Below, piece after piece: positions 25,127 to 35,345 of a DNA stretch of 64,000 bases (the first letter of the stretch is position 1; every line of letters begins with the position of its first letter). The position numbers and the translations under genes were made by a program. Source of the stretch: Pseudonocardia sp. DSM 110487 (GTDB lineage: Bacteria > Actinomycetota > Actinomycetes > Mycobacteriales > Pseudonocardiaceae); contig NZ_CP080521.1 of assembly GCF_019468565.1 (NCBI RefSeq), positions 9,424,001-9,488,000 of the forward strand, read 5' to 3'. The notes beneath the pieces were generated by a model, which did no database searches, was not told where the DNA came from, and was given only the letters and a program-made list of their open reading frames with translations.

Positions 25127-26398
25127 ATGCACGATCCGCGGGTGCTTCTCGACCCAGCCACCGACGCCGTCCGCAAGCTTGCCCGGCGGGGCTTCTCGCT
25201 GGACGTCGCGTCTCTGGAGAAGCTGCTGGCCGCCCGCAACTCCGCGATCCAGCGCGGGGACGAGGCGCGTGCCGAGTCGAAGCGGGTCGCCACGGCCGTC
25301 AAGGGCGCGGCCCCCGAGGAACGCGAGGCGCTGGTCGCCCGTGCCCGCGAGCTGAAGGGCGTCGTCGCGGCGGCCGAGGAGGAGCACCGCGCCGCGGAGG
25401 CGGAGCTGCAGGAGCTCATGCTCGGCATCCCGAACCTGCCCGCCGACGAGCTGCCCGACGGCGCGAGCGACGAGGACGCCGAGCTGGTGCGCACGTGGGG
25501 CGAGCGGCCGGAGCTCGACTTCACCCCGCTCGACCACGTCGACCTCGGCGAGAAGCTCGGCATCCTCGACCTGCCACGGGCCACCAAGCTCGCCGGGCCG
25601 CGGTTCGCGGTGCTGCGCGGCAAGGGCGCGGCGCTGGAGCGGGCGATCGCGCGCTACCTGCTCGACCTGCACACGGAGCGCCACGGCTACACCGAGTTCT
25701 CGGTGCCGACGCTCGTCAACCGCGTCACGATGACGGGAACGGGCCAGCTTCCGAAGTTCGAGCAGGACCTGTTCAAGACGGGCGTGGGTGACCGGGAGCT
25801 CTACCTCATCCCGACCGCCGAGGTGCCGCTCACCAACCTGCACGCGAAGGAGACGCTCGACCTCGAACAGCTCCCGCTGGCCTACACCGCACACACGCCG
25901 TGCTTCCGCTCGGAGGCAGGCTCGTACGGGAAGGACACGCGTGGCCTGATCCGGCTGCACGAGTTCTCGAAGGTCGAGCTCGTGCGGATCGCCGACGCCG
26001 AACGCTCGCGTGCCGAGCTCGAGGTGCTGCTCGGGCACGCCGAGGCGGCGATGCAGGGCCTCGGTCTGGCGTACCGGGTCGTGAAGCTCGCGGCGGGTGA
26101 CATCGGGTTCTCGGCCGAGTTCACCTACGACATCGAGGTGTGGCTGCCAGGGCAGGGCGCCTACCGGGAGATCAGCTCGGTGTCCGACTTCGGCACGTTC
26201 CAGGCCCGCCGCGCCGGCATCCGCACCAAGGCGAAGGACGGAAGGCGTGGCTTCGCCGCCACGCTCAACGGCTCCGGCCTGCCGATCGGGCGCACCCTCG
26301 TCGCGGTGCTGGAGCAGGGTCAGCAGGCCGACGGCTCGGTCCGCCTCCCCGAGGCCTTGGTGCCGTACGCGGGCTTCGAGGTGCTCACGCCGGCCTGA
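25127..26398 (+). CDS. serS: Seryl-tRNA synthetase
   Basis: 423 residues, normal length. Residues 1-110 are the tRNA-binding coiled-coil arm (LAARNSAIQRGDEARAESKR to EEEHRAAEAELQELML). The class II catalytic core follows: TGTGQLPKFEQDLF near 205, motif 2 with PCFRSEAGSYGKDTRGLIR near 260, SSVSDFGTFQARR near 350, and motif 3 NGSGLPIGRTLVAVLE near 384. It charges tRNA-Ser and tRNA-Sec with serine. A strong hairpin follows the stop. It is essential and its start is supported by the conserved MHDPRVLLDP leader. Confidence 0.97.
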   Translation: MHDPRVLLDPATDAVRKLARRGFSLDVASLEKLLAARNSAIQRGDEARAESKRVATAVKGAAPEEREALVARARELKGVVAAAEEEHRAAEAELQELMLGIPNLPADELPDGASDEDAELVRTWGERPELDFTPLDHVDLGEKLGILDLPRATKLAGPRFAVLRGKGAALERAIARYLLDLHTERHGYTEFSVPTLVNRVTMTGTGQLPKFEQDLFKTGVGDRELYLIPTAEVPLTNLHAKETLDLEQLPLAYTAHTPCFRSEAGSYGKDTRGLIRLHEFSKVELVRIADAERSRAELEVLLGHAEAAMQGLGLAYRVVKLAAGDIGFSAEFTYDIEVWLPGQGAYREISSVSDFGTFQARRAGIRTKAKDGRRGFAATLNGSGLPIGRTLVAVLEQGQQADGSVRLPEALVPYAGFEVLTPA

Positions 26399-26429
26399 GC
26401 ACGTCCGGTGCTCGGCCAGCATCCACGAC

Positions 26430-26478
26430 CATGACGAGGGCCCGCAGGCCTCCTGCCCCCCTGCGGGCTCCCGTCGTG
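26430..26478 (+). terminator. Probable intrinsic terminator of serS
   Basis: A 19-pair stem with three mismatches or G-U pairs. The inner nine bases GCCCGCAGG (26439-26447) and CCTGCGGGC (26460-26468) are perfect. The hairpin begins about 30 bases after the serS stop. No U-tract follows, as is common in actinobacteria. Confidence 0.65.
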
Positions 26479-26525
26479 TCTCCGCCCCCCGTAACGACCT
26501 GACCGACACGGGCGAGTACGGCGAG

Positions 26526-26945
26526 GTGACCACCCCTCAACAGTGGCCGCCGGCTCCCCACCCGCAGCGTCGCCCCCCGGCTCTCCACGACGACACCCAC
26601 CCGATCCCAGTGCAGCGGTCTCCCCGGCACGCGGCAGGCCAGCCCCGTGCGAGGCAGTCGTACGGGCCTCCTCCGCTCCGCCCGTACGCGCCGCCGCCCC
26701 GAACTGCTCCTGCGCCGCCCGCCGGACCGGTCGTCGTGCAGGTCACGCAGCAGGTGACTCAGACGACGCAAGGGACACAGGGGCCGAGCCACTCCGTGAC
26801 GAAGGTGCGCAAGGGCACTTCACACGGGCTGCATCTGTTCCTGACCATCGTCACCGTTGGGATGTGGGGCATCTTCGTGTGGCTGCCGCTCACCCTCTGG
26901 CACAAGTTCGGGCCACGCCGGAAGGTCGTCACGAAGCACCGGTAG
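26526..26945 (+). CDS. Pro-rich membrane protein of unknown function
   Basis: 139 residues from the GTG at 26526. The first ~95 residues are Pro/Gln/Arg-rich and disordered, ending in a Thr/Gln run (VQVTQQVTQTTQGTQG). A hydrophobic hairpin near residues 105-130 (LFLTIVTVGMWGIFVWLPLTLW) then forms one or two membrane segments, followed by a basic tail. This resembles short actinomycete proteins that follow serS, but I know no function. It probably uses its own promoter, because the serS terminator lies in front. Confidence 0.65.
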   Translation: MTTPQQWPPAPHPQRRPPALHDDTHPIPVQRSPRHAAGQPRARQSYGPPPLRPYAPPPRTAPAPPAGPVVVQVTQQVTQTTQGTQGPSHSVTKVRKGTSHGLHLFLTIVTVGMWGIFVWLPLTLWHKFGPRRKVVTKHR

Positions 26946-27022
26946 CCGCCAGCCGCCCCGCCAGCCCGAACAGCAGGCCGACCGGGTGCCGTCTCGCGCA
27001 CATCCAGTGCGCGAGACGCGGT

Positions 27023-28189
27023 CTACAGGCCTCCGCTGTTGAGCAGCCGGTTGGGCGTGCCCCCGGTCTCACCGCCACGCACGACCCCGGTCGTGGCGTG
27101 ATCGACGATCCACTTCTCGATCACGTTGCTCGGGGCGTCGCCGTGGGTCTGCTTGTAGAGCGCCGCCACGCCCACGGCGTGCGGCGCGGCCATCGACGTG
27201 CCCGTGTAGGACGCGATACCGCCGCCCGGCACCGTCGAGCGGATGCTCGTGCCGGGCGCGTAGATGTCGACGCAGTGGCCGGTGGACGAGCTGGCCGCAC
27301 GCTGGTCCTCGATCGTGGAGTTGGCGACGACGAGCACGCCGGGGAACGCGCGAGGCGCCACCGTGCAGTCGTCCACCCCCGAGTTGCCTGCCGACGAGGC
27401 AACGAACACCCCTCTGTCGACGAGCCCCGCCACCGCCGAGAGCAGCACCTCCGACGGGCCGTAGCTCCACGACATGACCGCCACAGCGGGCGCCTGCGCG
27501 CTGGTCGCGACGTAGTCGATGCCCGCGAGCAGTGACGAGAGCGTTCCGGCGCCGGTGCAGTCGAGCACCTTCACCGCCCGGATCTGCGCCTTCTTCGCCA
27601 CGCCGTAGTCCCGGGACGCCGCGATGCCCGCCACCACCGTGCCGTGACCGTCGCAGTCGCGGTCGTCCTTGTCCACGGTGTTCAGCACCCACTTGGCCCG
27701 GCCCTCGAACTGGGGGTGCGTGACGTCCACGCCGGTGTCCAGGACGTAGGCGGTGACGCCCTCGCCGGTCGCCTTCGTCGTGTAGCGGTGGTCGAGGGGG
27801 AGGTCGCGCTGGTCGATGCGGTCGAGGCCCCAGTTCGGCGGGTCGGGCTGCTCGCCCTCGGTCAGGTCCGGCTTGCGGTTGGGGTCGAGCGGGACGATCC
27901 GGCGGTCCTCCTCCACCCCCAGTACCCCGGCGCGCGCTCGCAGCCGGTCGACCTGGGCATGGTTCAGCCGGGCCGCGAACCCGGCGAAGGCCTGGTCGAA
28001 GGTCAGGGTCGGCCGCACGCCGACGTCGTCGGCGGCGGCCGTCGCGTCGGCGGTCGTGCGGGCGTGCACGACGTAAGCCATCAGATCACCGAGGTCGTCC
28101 CGGGCCTCGGCGCTCCCGGGCAGGGCGATCGCGACGACCAGCTGCAGCACGATCACCACGGGGGCGATGCGCAGGAGGAACCGCGTCAC
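27023..28189 (-). CDS. Secreted S8 (subtilisin-like) serine protease
   Basis: 388 residues from a GTG. A signal peptide (ending near ALPGSAEA, residue 29) is followed by an inhibitor-I9-like propeptide with FDQAFAGFAARLNHAQVDRL, and then the catalytic domain. The triad is complete: Asp in AYVLDTGVDVTHPQF near 151, His in DCDGHGTVVAGIAAS near 183, Ser in SYTGTSMAAPHAVGVAAL near 337, with the oxyanion Asn in ASSAGNSGVDDC. Paired Cys suggest disulfides, fitting an exported enzyme. It closely follows the sensor-kinase gene on the same strand (71 bases), but operon linkage is unsure. Confidence 0.93.
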   Translation of the reverse strand: MTRFLLRIAPVVIVLQLVVAIALPGSAEARDDLGDLMAYVVHARTTADATAAADDVGVRPTLTFDQAFAGFAARLNHAQVDRLRARAGVLGVEEDRRIVPLDPNRKPDLTEGEQPDPPNWGLDRIDQRDLPLDHRYTTKATGEGVTAYVLDTGVDVTHPQFEGRAKWVLNTVDKDDRDCDGHGTVVAGIAASRDYGVAKKAQIRAVKVLDCTGAGTLSSLLAGIDYVATSAQAPAVAVMSWSYGPSEVLLSAVAGLVDRGVFVASSAGNSGVDDCTVAPRAFPGVLVVANSTIEDQRAASSSTGHCVDIYAPGTSIRSTVPGGGIASYTGTSMAAPHAVGVAALYKQTHGDAPSNVIEKWIVDHATTGVVRGGETGGTPNRLLNSGGL

Positions 28190-28260
28190 GGTCGGCGACG
28201 CTACGGATCTTGCACGGGTGGGAACAGAGACACGATCGTGACTGGTGTGACAGGTGTGAT

Positions 28261-29439
28261 CTATGGGGTGACCGAGCGTTCCGGCCCACCCTGCGTGGGG
28301 TACGGCTCGTGGCGACTACGCGATCGTGATCTGCCGGTGTTCGGTGGCGCGCCGGGCAGTTGCACCGTGACGCGGAGCCCGCCACCGGCCCGGGGAGTGA
28401 GGGTGAGGGTTCCGTCGTGTGCCTGGGTGATGCTCTGAACGATGGTCAGGCCGAGGCCGACACCCGCGTGGTCGGCGTGGATGCGTTCGGTGCCGCGATG
28501 GAACGGCTCGGCAAACGTGGAAACCCGCTCCTGTGCGAGCCTCTCGCCGGTGTTCTCGACGGTGAGCAGCACATTCTCGGGGCGCACACTGGTGCTGACC
28601 CACACGGTGCCCTGTTCGGGCAGGTTGTGGACGATCGCGTTGTGCACGAGGTTCGTGGCCAGCTGCAGCAGCAGCGCGCGTGAGCCGCTGGTGGGTGTGA
28701 TGTCACCGCAGGTCTGGATGGCGACGCCGCGCTTCTCCGCGAGCGGGAGGAGCGTTTCGGCGGCTTCTTCCGCGACGAGGGACAGATCGACGTGTTCTCG
28801 ATCGAAGGACCGCCGGTCGGCGCGGCTGAGTAGCAGCAGCGCTTCGGTGAGGTCGATCGCCCGGGTGTTGACGGTGTGGAGGCGGTCGACGAGTTCCCCG
28901 GTGTCACGGTCCGGATCGGTACGGGCCACGTCGAGGAGTGCCTGCGAGATCGCCAGCGGGGTGCGCAGTTCGTGGGAGGCGTTCGCCGCGAACCTCCGCT
29001 GTTCAGCGACGTGTGCTTCGAGCTGCGCGAGCATCGTGTCGAAGGCGTCGGCGAGTTCGCGGAACTCGTCTCCGCGGCCCGGGAGCCTGATCCGGTGGGA
29101 CAGCGACCCGCTCGCGGCCATCCGGGTGGCGTTCGTGATGCGGGTCAGCGGGGCGAGCATGGAGCCGGCGAGGATCCACCCTCCCACGAGACCGAACACC
29201 AGCAGGAACGCCATTACCACGGCTGCCGCCGGAACAAAGGCACGCGGACCGAAACCGCTGAGCAGGAAGACGGAGAGGTCGGGCAATAGTCGATCGAGCG
29301 TGCCGATCGCACCGCCGCGCGTACCACGCAACAGGAACATCCACACGGCCCCGAGTAGCAGGACACCGGCGAGGATCAGGAACCCGGCGTAGCTGAGGGT
29401 GAGCTTGAGGCGAACCCTCAAACCAGGCCGCCTGCCCAC
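28261..29439 (-). CDS. Two-component sensor histidine kinase (orphan)
   Basis: 392 residues from the GTG at 29439, supported by GGGAG 7 bases upstream. There are two membrane segments (residues ~15-35 and ~65-85) around a short extracellular loop. Then come a HAMP domain (LAPLTRITNATRMAASGSLSHRI), the H-box NASHELRTPLAISQ near 145, the N-box NLVHNAIVHN near 258 and the G-box VGLGLTIVQ near 340. It autophosphorylates on His. No response-regulator gene is next to it: the upstream neighbour is the divergent FtsX permease. This is unusual, because close relatives sit beside an OmpR-type regulator. Confidence 0.92.
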   Translation of the reverse strand: MGRRPGLRVRLKLTLSYAGFLILAGVLLLGAVWMFLLRGTRGGAIGTLDRLLPDLSVFLLSGFGPRAFVPAAAVVMAFLLVFGLVGGWILAGSMLAPLTRITNATRMAASGSLSHRIRLPGRGDEFRELADAFDTMLAQLEAHVAEQRRFAANASHELRTPLAISQALLDVARTDPDRDTGELVDRLHTVNTRAIDLTEALLLLSRADRRSFDREHVDLSLVAEEAAETLLPLAEKRGVAIQTCGDITPTSGSRALLLQLATNLVHNAIVHNLPEQGTVWVSTSVRPENVLLTVENTGERLAQERVSTFAEPFHRGTERIHADHAGVGLGLTIVQSITQAHDGTLTLTPRAGGGLRVTVQLPGAPPNTGRSRSRSRHEPYPTQGGPERSVTP

Positions 29440-29634
29440 GGTCTGCTCCCTCACGCCCGGGAAGGCTCGTCCGCGACGATCAACACACGCACAAGTTCTC
29501 GATGCTACGAGCCGGACCATATCGCCGGCATATCGAAAACCGGATACGCGCCGGCAACGCCACACTGCCTTCACTGGAGCCATGAACTGCGGCGAGGTGT
29601 ACACCGACCCCACGCACGACGGGCGGATCGCCTG

Positions 29635-32151
29635 ATGCGCACCGTCTTCCGCGCCTCGCTGCGCACCCACGCCCGCCGCTACGTCGCCGCGTCGATCGCG
29701 GTGATCGCCTCGGTCGCGTTCATCGTGGTGGTCGGCGTGCTCGCCGCCGGCGCCAAGAGCGGACTCGTGGACGGCACCGGGTCGCCGTACCGCAACGCCG
29801 ACCACGTGGTCTCGCCTGCGGTCTGGCCAGGGTCCCAGATGGACCTGGACGAGGTGATCGCGTTCACCGAACGACACGGCGAGAACGCCGCCGCGATCGG
29901 CCGCGGCAGCCTGCCGGCGCACCTCGACGGTCGGCCGCTCTCCAGAATTCTGGTGGCGCCGATCGCCCGCTCTCCCGAGCAGCGCTGGCAGGAGCTCGTG
30001 ACGGGCCGCTTCCCGGCGACCGAGGGCGAGGCGGTGCTGCACAACTGGTTCGCCCAGGCCCAGAAGATCGCGGTCGGCGACCGGATCCGGATCGGCGAGG
30101 GCGCTAGCGCGACCGACGTGGAAGTGGTCGGCGTGGTGGAGTCGCCCGCGGCCGGGGCAATGGCCTCGGCGTACGTCACATGGCCGCAGTACGTGCAATG
30201 GCGCGACCACCCCCTCCACCTGGGCTCGGTGGCGGTGCGCGGGGACATCGTGGGTCCGCTCCCGGACGGCGCGAAGGTGCAGTCGCCGGAGGAGTTCGCG
30301 ACCGAGCGGGAGGCCAAGATGCACGACGCGGTGGACACGTGGTCGTTGATGCCGCTGTTGTTCGCCGCCATCGCCGTCGTCGTCTCGGTCCTGGTCATCG
30401 CGAACACGTTCTCCATCCTGTTCGCGCAGCGGATGCGCGACTTCGCCCTGCTGCGCTGCGTCGGCGCGACCCGACGACAGGTGGTGGGTTCGGTACGCCG
30501 GGAGGCGGCCGCCGTCGGGGTGCTCGCGTCGCTGATCGGCGTCCTGGTCGGCGTCGGTCTCGGCTACGGGCTCATCGCCCTGATCAACGCCGTCGTGCCC
30601 ACGGCCCGCAGCGGGATCGTCAACACCCGTTCGCCCGTCATGTCGGCGATCGCCCCCGAGCCGGCCGCGTTCTGGCCGTGGCTGCTGGGCGGGTTCGCCG
30701 TCGGAGTGGTGGTCACCCTGGTCGCGGCCTGGTTGCCGACCCGGCGCGTGGTCAGGATGAGTCCGCTGGCCGCGCTGCGGGTGGGCGGGAGCACGGACGC
30801 CGCGCTCGATGCACGCACGGCCACCGGCCGGACCCGGCTGGCGCTCGCCGCGCTCGGGCTGGTCGCCGGGCCGGTCCTGCTCGGGACGGCGATGGCCCAG
30901 GACAACACGGGGCTGATGCTGGCCGGCGGAGCAGCGGTGGCCGCCGGGGTGCTGCTCGTCGGGCCGATGCTCGTGCCCCGCCTGATCCGGATCGCCGGAG
31001 CGCCGCTCGGCCCCGCCGGACGGCTGGCGACCGCGAACGCCGTGCGCAACCCCCGCCGGACCGCCGCCACCACAGCCTCCGTGCTGGTCTGCGTCACCCT
31101 GACGACCGCCGTGCTCACCGGATCGGCGACGATGCGTGCCGCCTCGGACGCCGAACGCGGCGTGGAGCACCCCATCGACGTCGCGCTCACCTCGCCGGAG
31201 GCGCCGCTCGGCACCGACCTGCTCGACCGGGTCCGTCGCACCCCCGGTGTCGAGCAGGCCATGCCGGTCGACGGCGCCGTGGCCCGGGTGTCCGGGCTCG
31301 ACGACCCGATCCCGGTCCTCGCCGCGCCCGCCGCGGCCCAGGTGGCCCGCGACGGCGGAGCGTTCGCCCGCGTAGCGCCGGGTGAGGTCAGGATCGATCC
31401 CAACTCGTTGACCGACAACCCGAGCAGCGACCCGATCGACTTCGGGGGCGGTGACGAGGTCACGGTGCGGGTGGGCGATCGGGAGGCCCGGCTGCGGGTC
31501 GTCGTCGGCGTGCGGTCGACCCACGAGCTGCACGAGGCCTCCGGATGGGGCCCGGCAGGCGTGGTCGCGCCCGAGACCCTGGCACAGCTCACCGACTCCC
31601 CGCAGCCGCAAGCCATCTGGGTCCGCGCCACCACCGGCGCCGACGCGCTGCAGCTCGTCGGCGCCCTGGACGAGCTGGCGGGCCCGGTCGGGGCAGAGGT
31701 CGACGACCAGCTGCAGGCCAGGGCGGCGGAGGACCGAACGTTGGGGAACCTCACCTTGTCGGTGCTCGGCCTGCTCGCCATCTCCGTGGCGATCGCCGTG
31801 ATCGGGATCGCGAACACCCTGGGCCTGTCCGTCCTCGAACGCGCCCGCGAACACGCGATGCTGCGTGCGCTCGGGCTCACCCGCAGGCAGCTGCGGCGGA
31901 TGCTGGCGGCCGAGGCGGCGCTGCTGTCGGTGGTGGCCACCGGGCTCGGCACCGTGATCGGCGTCGGGTTCGGCTGGGTCGGCTACGAGACGTTCGTGGA
32001 GCGGGCGCGGGGCGAGGTCCCCCTGCAGGTCCCATGGCTGCAGCTCGGCGCCGTCGTCCTCCTCGCCGCGCTGGCCGGACTGCTCGCCGGCGTTCTCCCG
32101 GCCCGCCGGGCCGCGCGGGTGACCCCGGCCGCGGGGCTGTCACTCGACTGA
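29635..32151 (+). CDS. FtsX-like/MacB-type ABC transporter permease
   Basis: 838 residues with two FtsX domains. One membrane segment lies near residue 25 and is followed by a large extracytoplasmic domain. Three segments near 250-370 (LLFAAIAVVVSVLVIANTFS, then the LLRCVGATRRQVVGSVRREA coupling region) come next. A second set begins near 400, with a second outside domain and a C-terminal trio (LSVLGLLAISVAIAVIGIAN, MLRALGLTRRQLRRML). Such permeases work with a LolD/MacB ATPase to export or extract lipids or peptides. The ATPase gene that normally precedes it is absent; the ATG overlaps a TGA (TGATG) of a short upstream frame without ATPase motifs. Confidence 0.92.
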   Translation: MRTVFRASLRTHARRYVAASIAVIASVAFIVVVGVLAAGAKSGLVDGTGSPYRNADHVVSPAVWPGSQMDLDEVIAFTERHGENAAAIGRGSLPAHLDGRPLSRILVAPIARSPEQRWQELVTGRFPATEGEAVLHNWFAQAQKIAVGDRIRIGEGASATDVEVVGVVESPAAGAMASAYVTWPQYVQWRDHPLHLGSVAVRGDIVGPLPDGAKVQSPEEFATEREAKMHDAVDTWSLMPLLFAAIAVVVSVLVIANTFSILFAQRMRDFALLRCVGATRRQVVGSVRREAAAVGVLASLIGVLVGVGLGYGLIALINAVVPTARSGIVNTRSPVMSAIAPEPAAFWPWLLGGFAVGVVVTLVAAWLPTRRVVRMSPLAALRVGGSTDAALDARTATGRTRLALAALGLVAGPVLLGTAMAQDNTGLMLAGGAAVAAGVLLVGPMLVPRLIRIAGAPLGPAGRLATANAVRNPRRTAATTASVLVCVTLTTAVLTGSATMRAASDAERGVEHPIDVALTSPEAPLGTDLLDRVRRTPGVEQAMPVDGAVARVSGLDDPIPVLAAPAAAQVARDGGAFARVAPGEVRIDPNSLTDNPSSDPIDFGGGDEVTVRVGDREARLRVVVGVRSTHELHEASGWGPAGVVAPETLAQLTDSPQPQAIWVRATTGADALQLVGALDELAGPVGAEVDDQLQARAAEDRTLGNLTLSVLGLLAISVAIAVIGIANTLGLSVLERAREHAMLRALGLTRRQLRRMLAAEAALLSVVATGLGTVIGVGFGWVGYETFVERARGEVPLQVPWLQLGAVVLLAALAGLLAGVLPARRAARVTPAAGLSLD

Positions 32152-32163
32152 CGCCCTCCTCCC

Positions 32164-33281
<1,118 letters not shown>

Positions 33282-33285
<4 letters not shown>

Positions 33286-34106
33286 CGCACACCCTCGACG
33301 GTGCGGGGGCGGGCGACCGCGATCACGACGACCGCCACCACGACGAGCAGCAACGACAGCGCCACCGCCGCGTCCACGTCGCTCTCCCGTTCCAGGTAGA
33401 CCAGCAGCGGGAGCGTGCGGGTCGTGCCCTGCAGGCTCCCGGCGAACGCGATCGTCGCACCGAACTCGCCGAGGCACCGGGCGAACGCGAGGACGGCCCC
33501 CGATGCCAGTCCCGGCAGCACCAGCGGCACCGTGACCCGGCGGAACGCAAGCCACGGGGAGGCTCCGAGCGTTGCGGCCACCGCCTCGTAGCGGCGGCCC
33601 GCGGTGCGCAGCGCGCCCTCGAGACTCACCACGAGGAACGGCAGGGCCACGAATGTCTGCGCCAGCACGACGGACGCCGTGGTGAACGGCACCGTGATCC
33701 CGAACGCGAGATCGAGCCCTCGTCCCACCAGCCCGGTGCGCCCGAGCAGGAAGAGCAGCGCGAGACCACCGACAACGGGTGGTAGCACCAGTGGCAGCAG
33801 CACCACCGACCGCAGCACCCGCAGGCCGCGCACCCGTCCCCTGGCCAGCACCACCGCGAGCGGCCCTCCGAGCACGACGCACAGTGCCGTCGAGATCGCG
33901 GCCGTCAGCAGCGAGAGCCGCAGTGCGTCGAGGGCCGAATCGCTCAGCAGCAGCTCGGGAAGCCGCGGCCAGTCCGCGCGGAGCGCAAGCCCCGCGACGG
34001 GCAGGGCGATCAGCAAGAACGCCAGCGCGGCCGGCACCCAGAGCAGCGCGGGCAGCCCGACGCCCGTGTCGTGGTCGTCGGGGCGGCGGACCGCCGGCTG
34101 GGTCAC
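33282..34106 (-). CDS. modB: Molybdate ABC transporter permease
   Basis: 274 residues from the GTG at 34106, overlapping the modA stop by four bases. Six predicted membrane segments. The permease-ATPase coupling loop (EAA motif) is EAVAATLGASPWLAFRRVTVPLVLPGLASG near residue 190, and RVLRSVVLLPLVLPPVVGGLALL is typical of ModB. It forms the channel with ModC. The 4-base overlaps on both sides show one operon. Confidence 0.94.
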
Positions 34107-34876
34107 GGGCTGCCGAAGCTCGCCGATCCCAGCACCGCACGGCCCTCGGCTCCCGTCACGAGCTCCTGGAACGCGCGGGCGAGATCCGCGTTGGGGGCCT
34201 CGGCGATCACCGCGATCGGGTAGTCGTTGACGGCCTGCGCCGCCTCGGGGAACACGATGCCCTGCACGTCGTCCCCCGCGGCGTGCACGTCGGTGGCGTA
34301 GACCAGCCCGGCATCGGCGTTGCCGGTGGTCACCTTGCCGAGCGTCGACTTGACGTCCGGTTCCTCGCTCACGGGGCTGAGCGTCACCCCGGTGGCCTGC
34401 TCGATCTTCTGGGTGGCGGACCCGCACGGCACCTGCGGGGCGCACACCACGACCTTCAGGCCGGGCCGGGCGAGGTCGGCGAAGGAGGCGATGCCGACCG
34501 GGTTGCCGGGCAGGGTGACGATCTGCAGCACGTTGGTGGCGAAGACGGTGGGCTCTCCGTCGACCAGCCCGGCGTCGGACACGGTCTTCATCGTCGAGGT
34601 GTTGGCCGCGGCGAACAGGTCGGCCGGGCCGCCGTTGACGATCTGCTGCGCCAGGTCGGAGGACGCGCCGAAGTTGAACACGACGTCGACGCCGGGGTGG
34701 ACCTCCTCGAACCGCGGCTCCAGCTCACCGAACACCTCGGTGAGCGACGCGGCGGCGAACACCGTGAGGGTCCGCTGCTCGGCGGGCGCCGCCGACCCGG
34801 CATCGGTCGTCCCGCCCGCGCATCCCGCGAGCAGCAGCGCCGCCGCGGCGGCGGTAGCCGCGATCCGCAACCTCAT
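34103..34876 (-). CDS. modA: Molybdate ABC transporter substrate-binding lipoprotein
   Basis: 257 residues from the ATG at 34876, with GGGAG eight bases upstream and an ATGA overlap with the preceding HTH-TOBE gene. The signal peptide ends in the lipobox LLAGCAG (Cys near residue 19). The ModA pattern follows: LTVFAAASLTEVFGELEP, VVFNFGASSDLAQQI, GPADLFAAANTSTMK, VPCGSATQKIE, DAGLVYATDV. These segments carry the Ser and Tyr that bind the oxyanion in known ModA proteins. It captures molybdate outside and delivers it to ModB. Confidence 0.95.
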   Translation of the reverse strand: MRLRIAATAAAAALLLAGCAGGTTDAGSAAPAEQRTLTVFAAASLTEVFGELEPRFEEVHPGVDVVFNFGASSDLAQQIVNGGPADLFAAANTSTMKTVSDAGLVDGEPTVFATNVLQIVTLPGNPVGIASFADLARPGLKVVVCAPQVPCGSATQKIEQATGVTLSPVSEEPDVKSTLGKVTTGNADAGLVYATDVHAAGDDVQGIVFPEAAQAVNDYPIAVIAEAPNADLARAFQELVTGAEGRAVLGSASFGSP

Positions 34877-35277
34877 GAGCTCGCTCCCGGCGTCTCCACG
34901 ACCACCGTGGTCGACTTGATCACGGCCACGGCGAGTGCACCGGGCTCGAGGCCCATCTCCCGCACCGCCTCGCTGGACATCAGCGAGACGATCCGGTGCG
35001 GGCCGCACTGCATCTCCACCTGCGCCATCACGCGGTCGGCCACCACGGACGTCACGAGTCCCACCAGCCGGTTGCGCGCCGAACTCTGCACGTCGGACGG
35101 GTCGGGGGGTGCGCTCGCGTGCTCACGGGCGAACGCGGCGAGCGCGGCGCCGTCGATGACCTTGCGGTTGGACGCGTCGGCCCGAACGGGCAGCGCACCC
35201 GCGTCGACCCAGCGGCGCACGGTGTCGTCGCTGACGCCGAGCAAGCGGGCGGCGTCAGCGATCCTGAACTGCGGCAC
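34873..35277 (-). CDS. HTH-TOBE molybdenum-binding protein (probable mod operon regulator)
   Basis: 134 residues from a GTG. Residues 1-55 are an excisionase/MerR-type winged helix: FRIADAARLLGVSDDTVRRWVDAGALPV. Residues 68-130 are a single TOBE (molbindin) domain: ARNRLVGLVTSVVADRVMAQVEMQCGPHRIVSLMS to EMGLEPGALAVAVIKSTTVVVE. The layout matches the small actinobacterial ModE-like or Mop-HTH proteins. It is the first gene of the mod operon, so it likely senses molybdate and controls it. No clear operator is visible in the 68 bases shared with the divergent acyl-CoA dehydrogenase. Confidence 0.88.
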   Translation of the reverse strand: MPQFRIADAARLLGVSDDTVRRWVDAGALPVRADASNRKVIDGAALAAFAREHASAPPDPSDVQSSARNRLVGLVTSVVADRVMAQVEMQCGPHRIVSLMSSEAVREMGLEPGALAVAVIKSTTVVVETPGASS

Positions 35278-35345
35278 GATCGGGAGAATAGTTCCGCGGA
35301 TGCGACTGGATCCAGTGGGGGCTCGTCCTGTGGTTGGGTGCAGGC

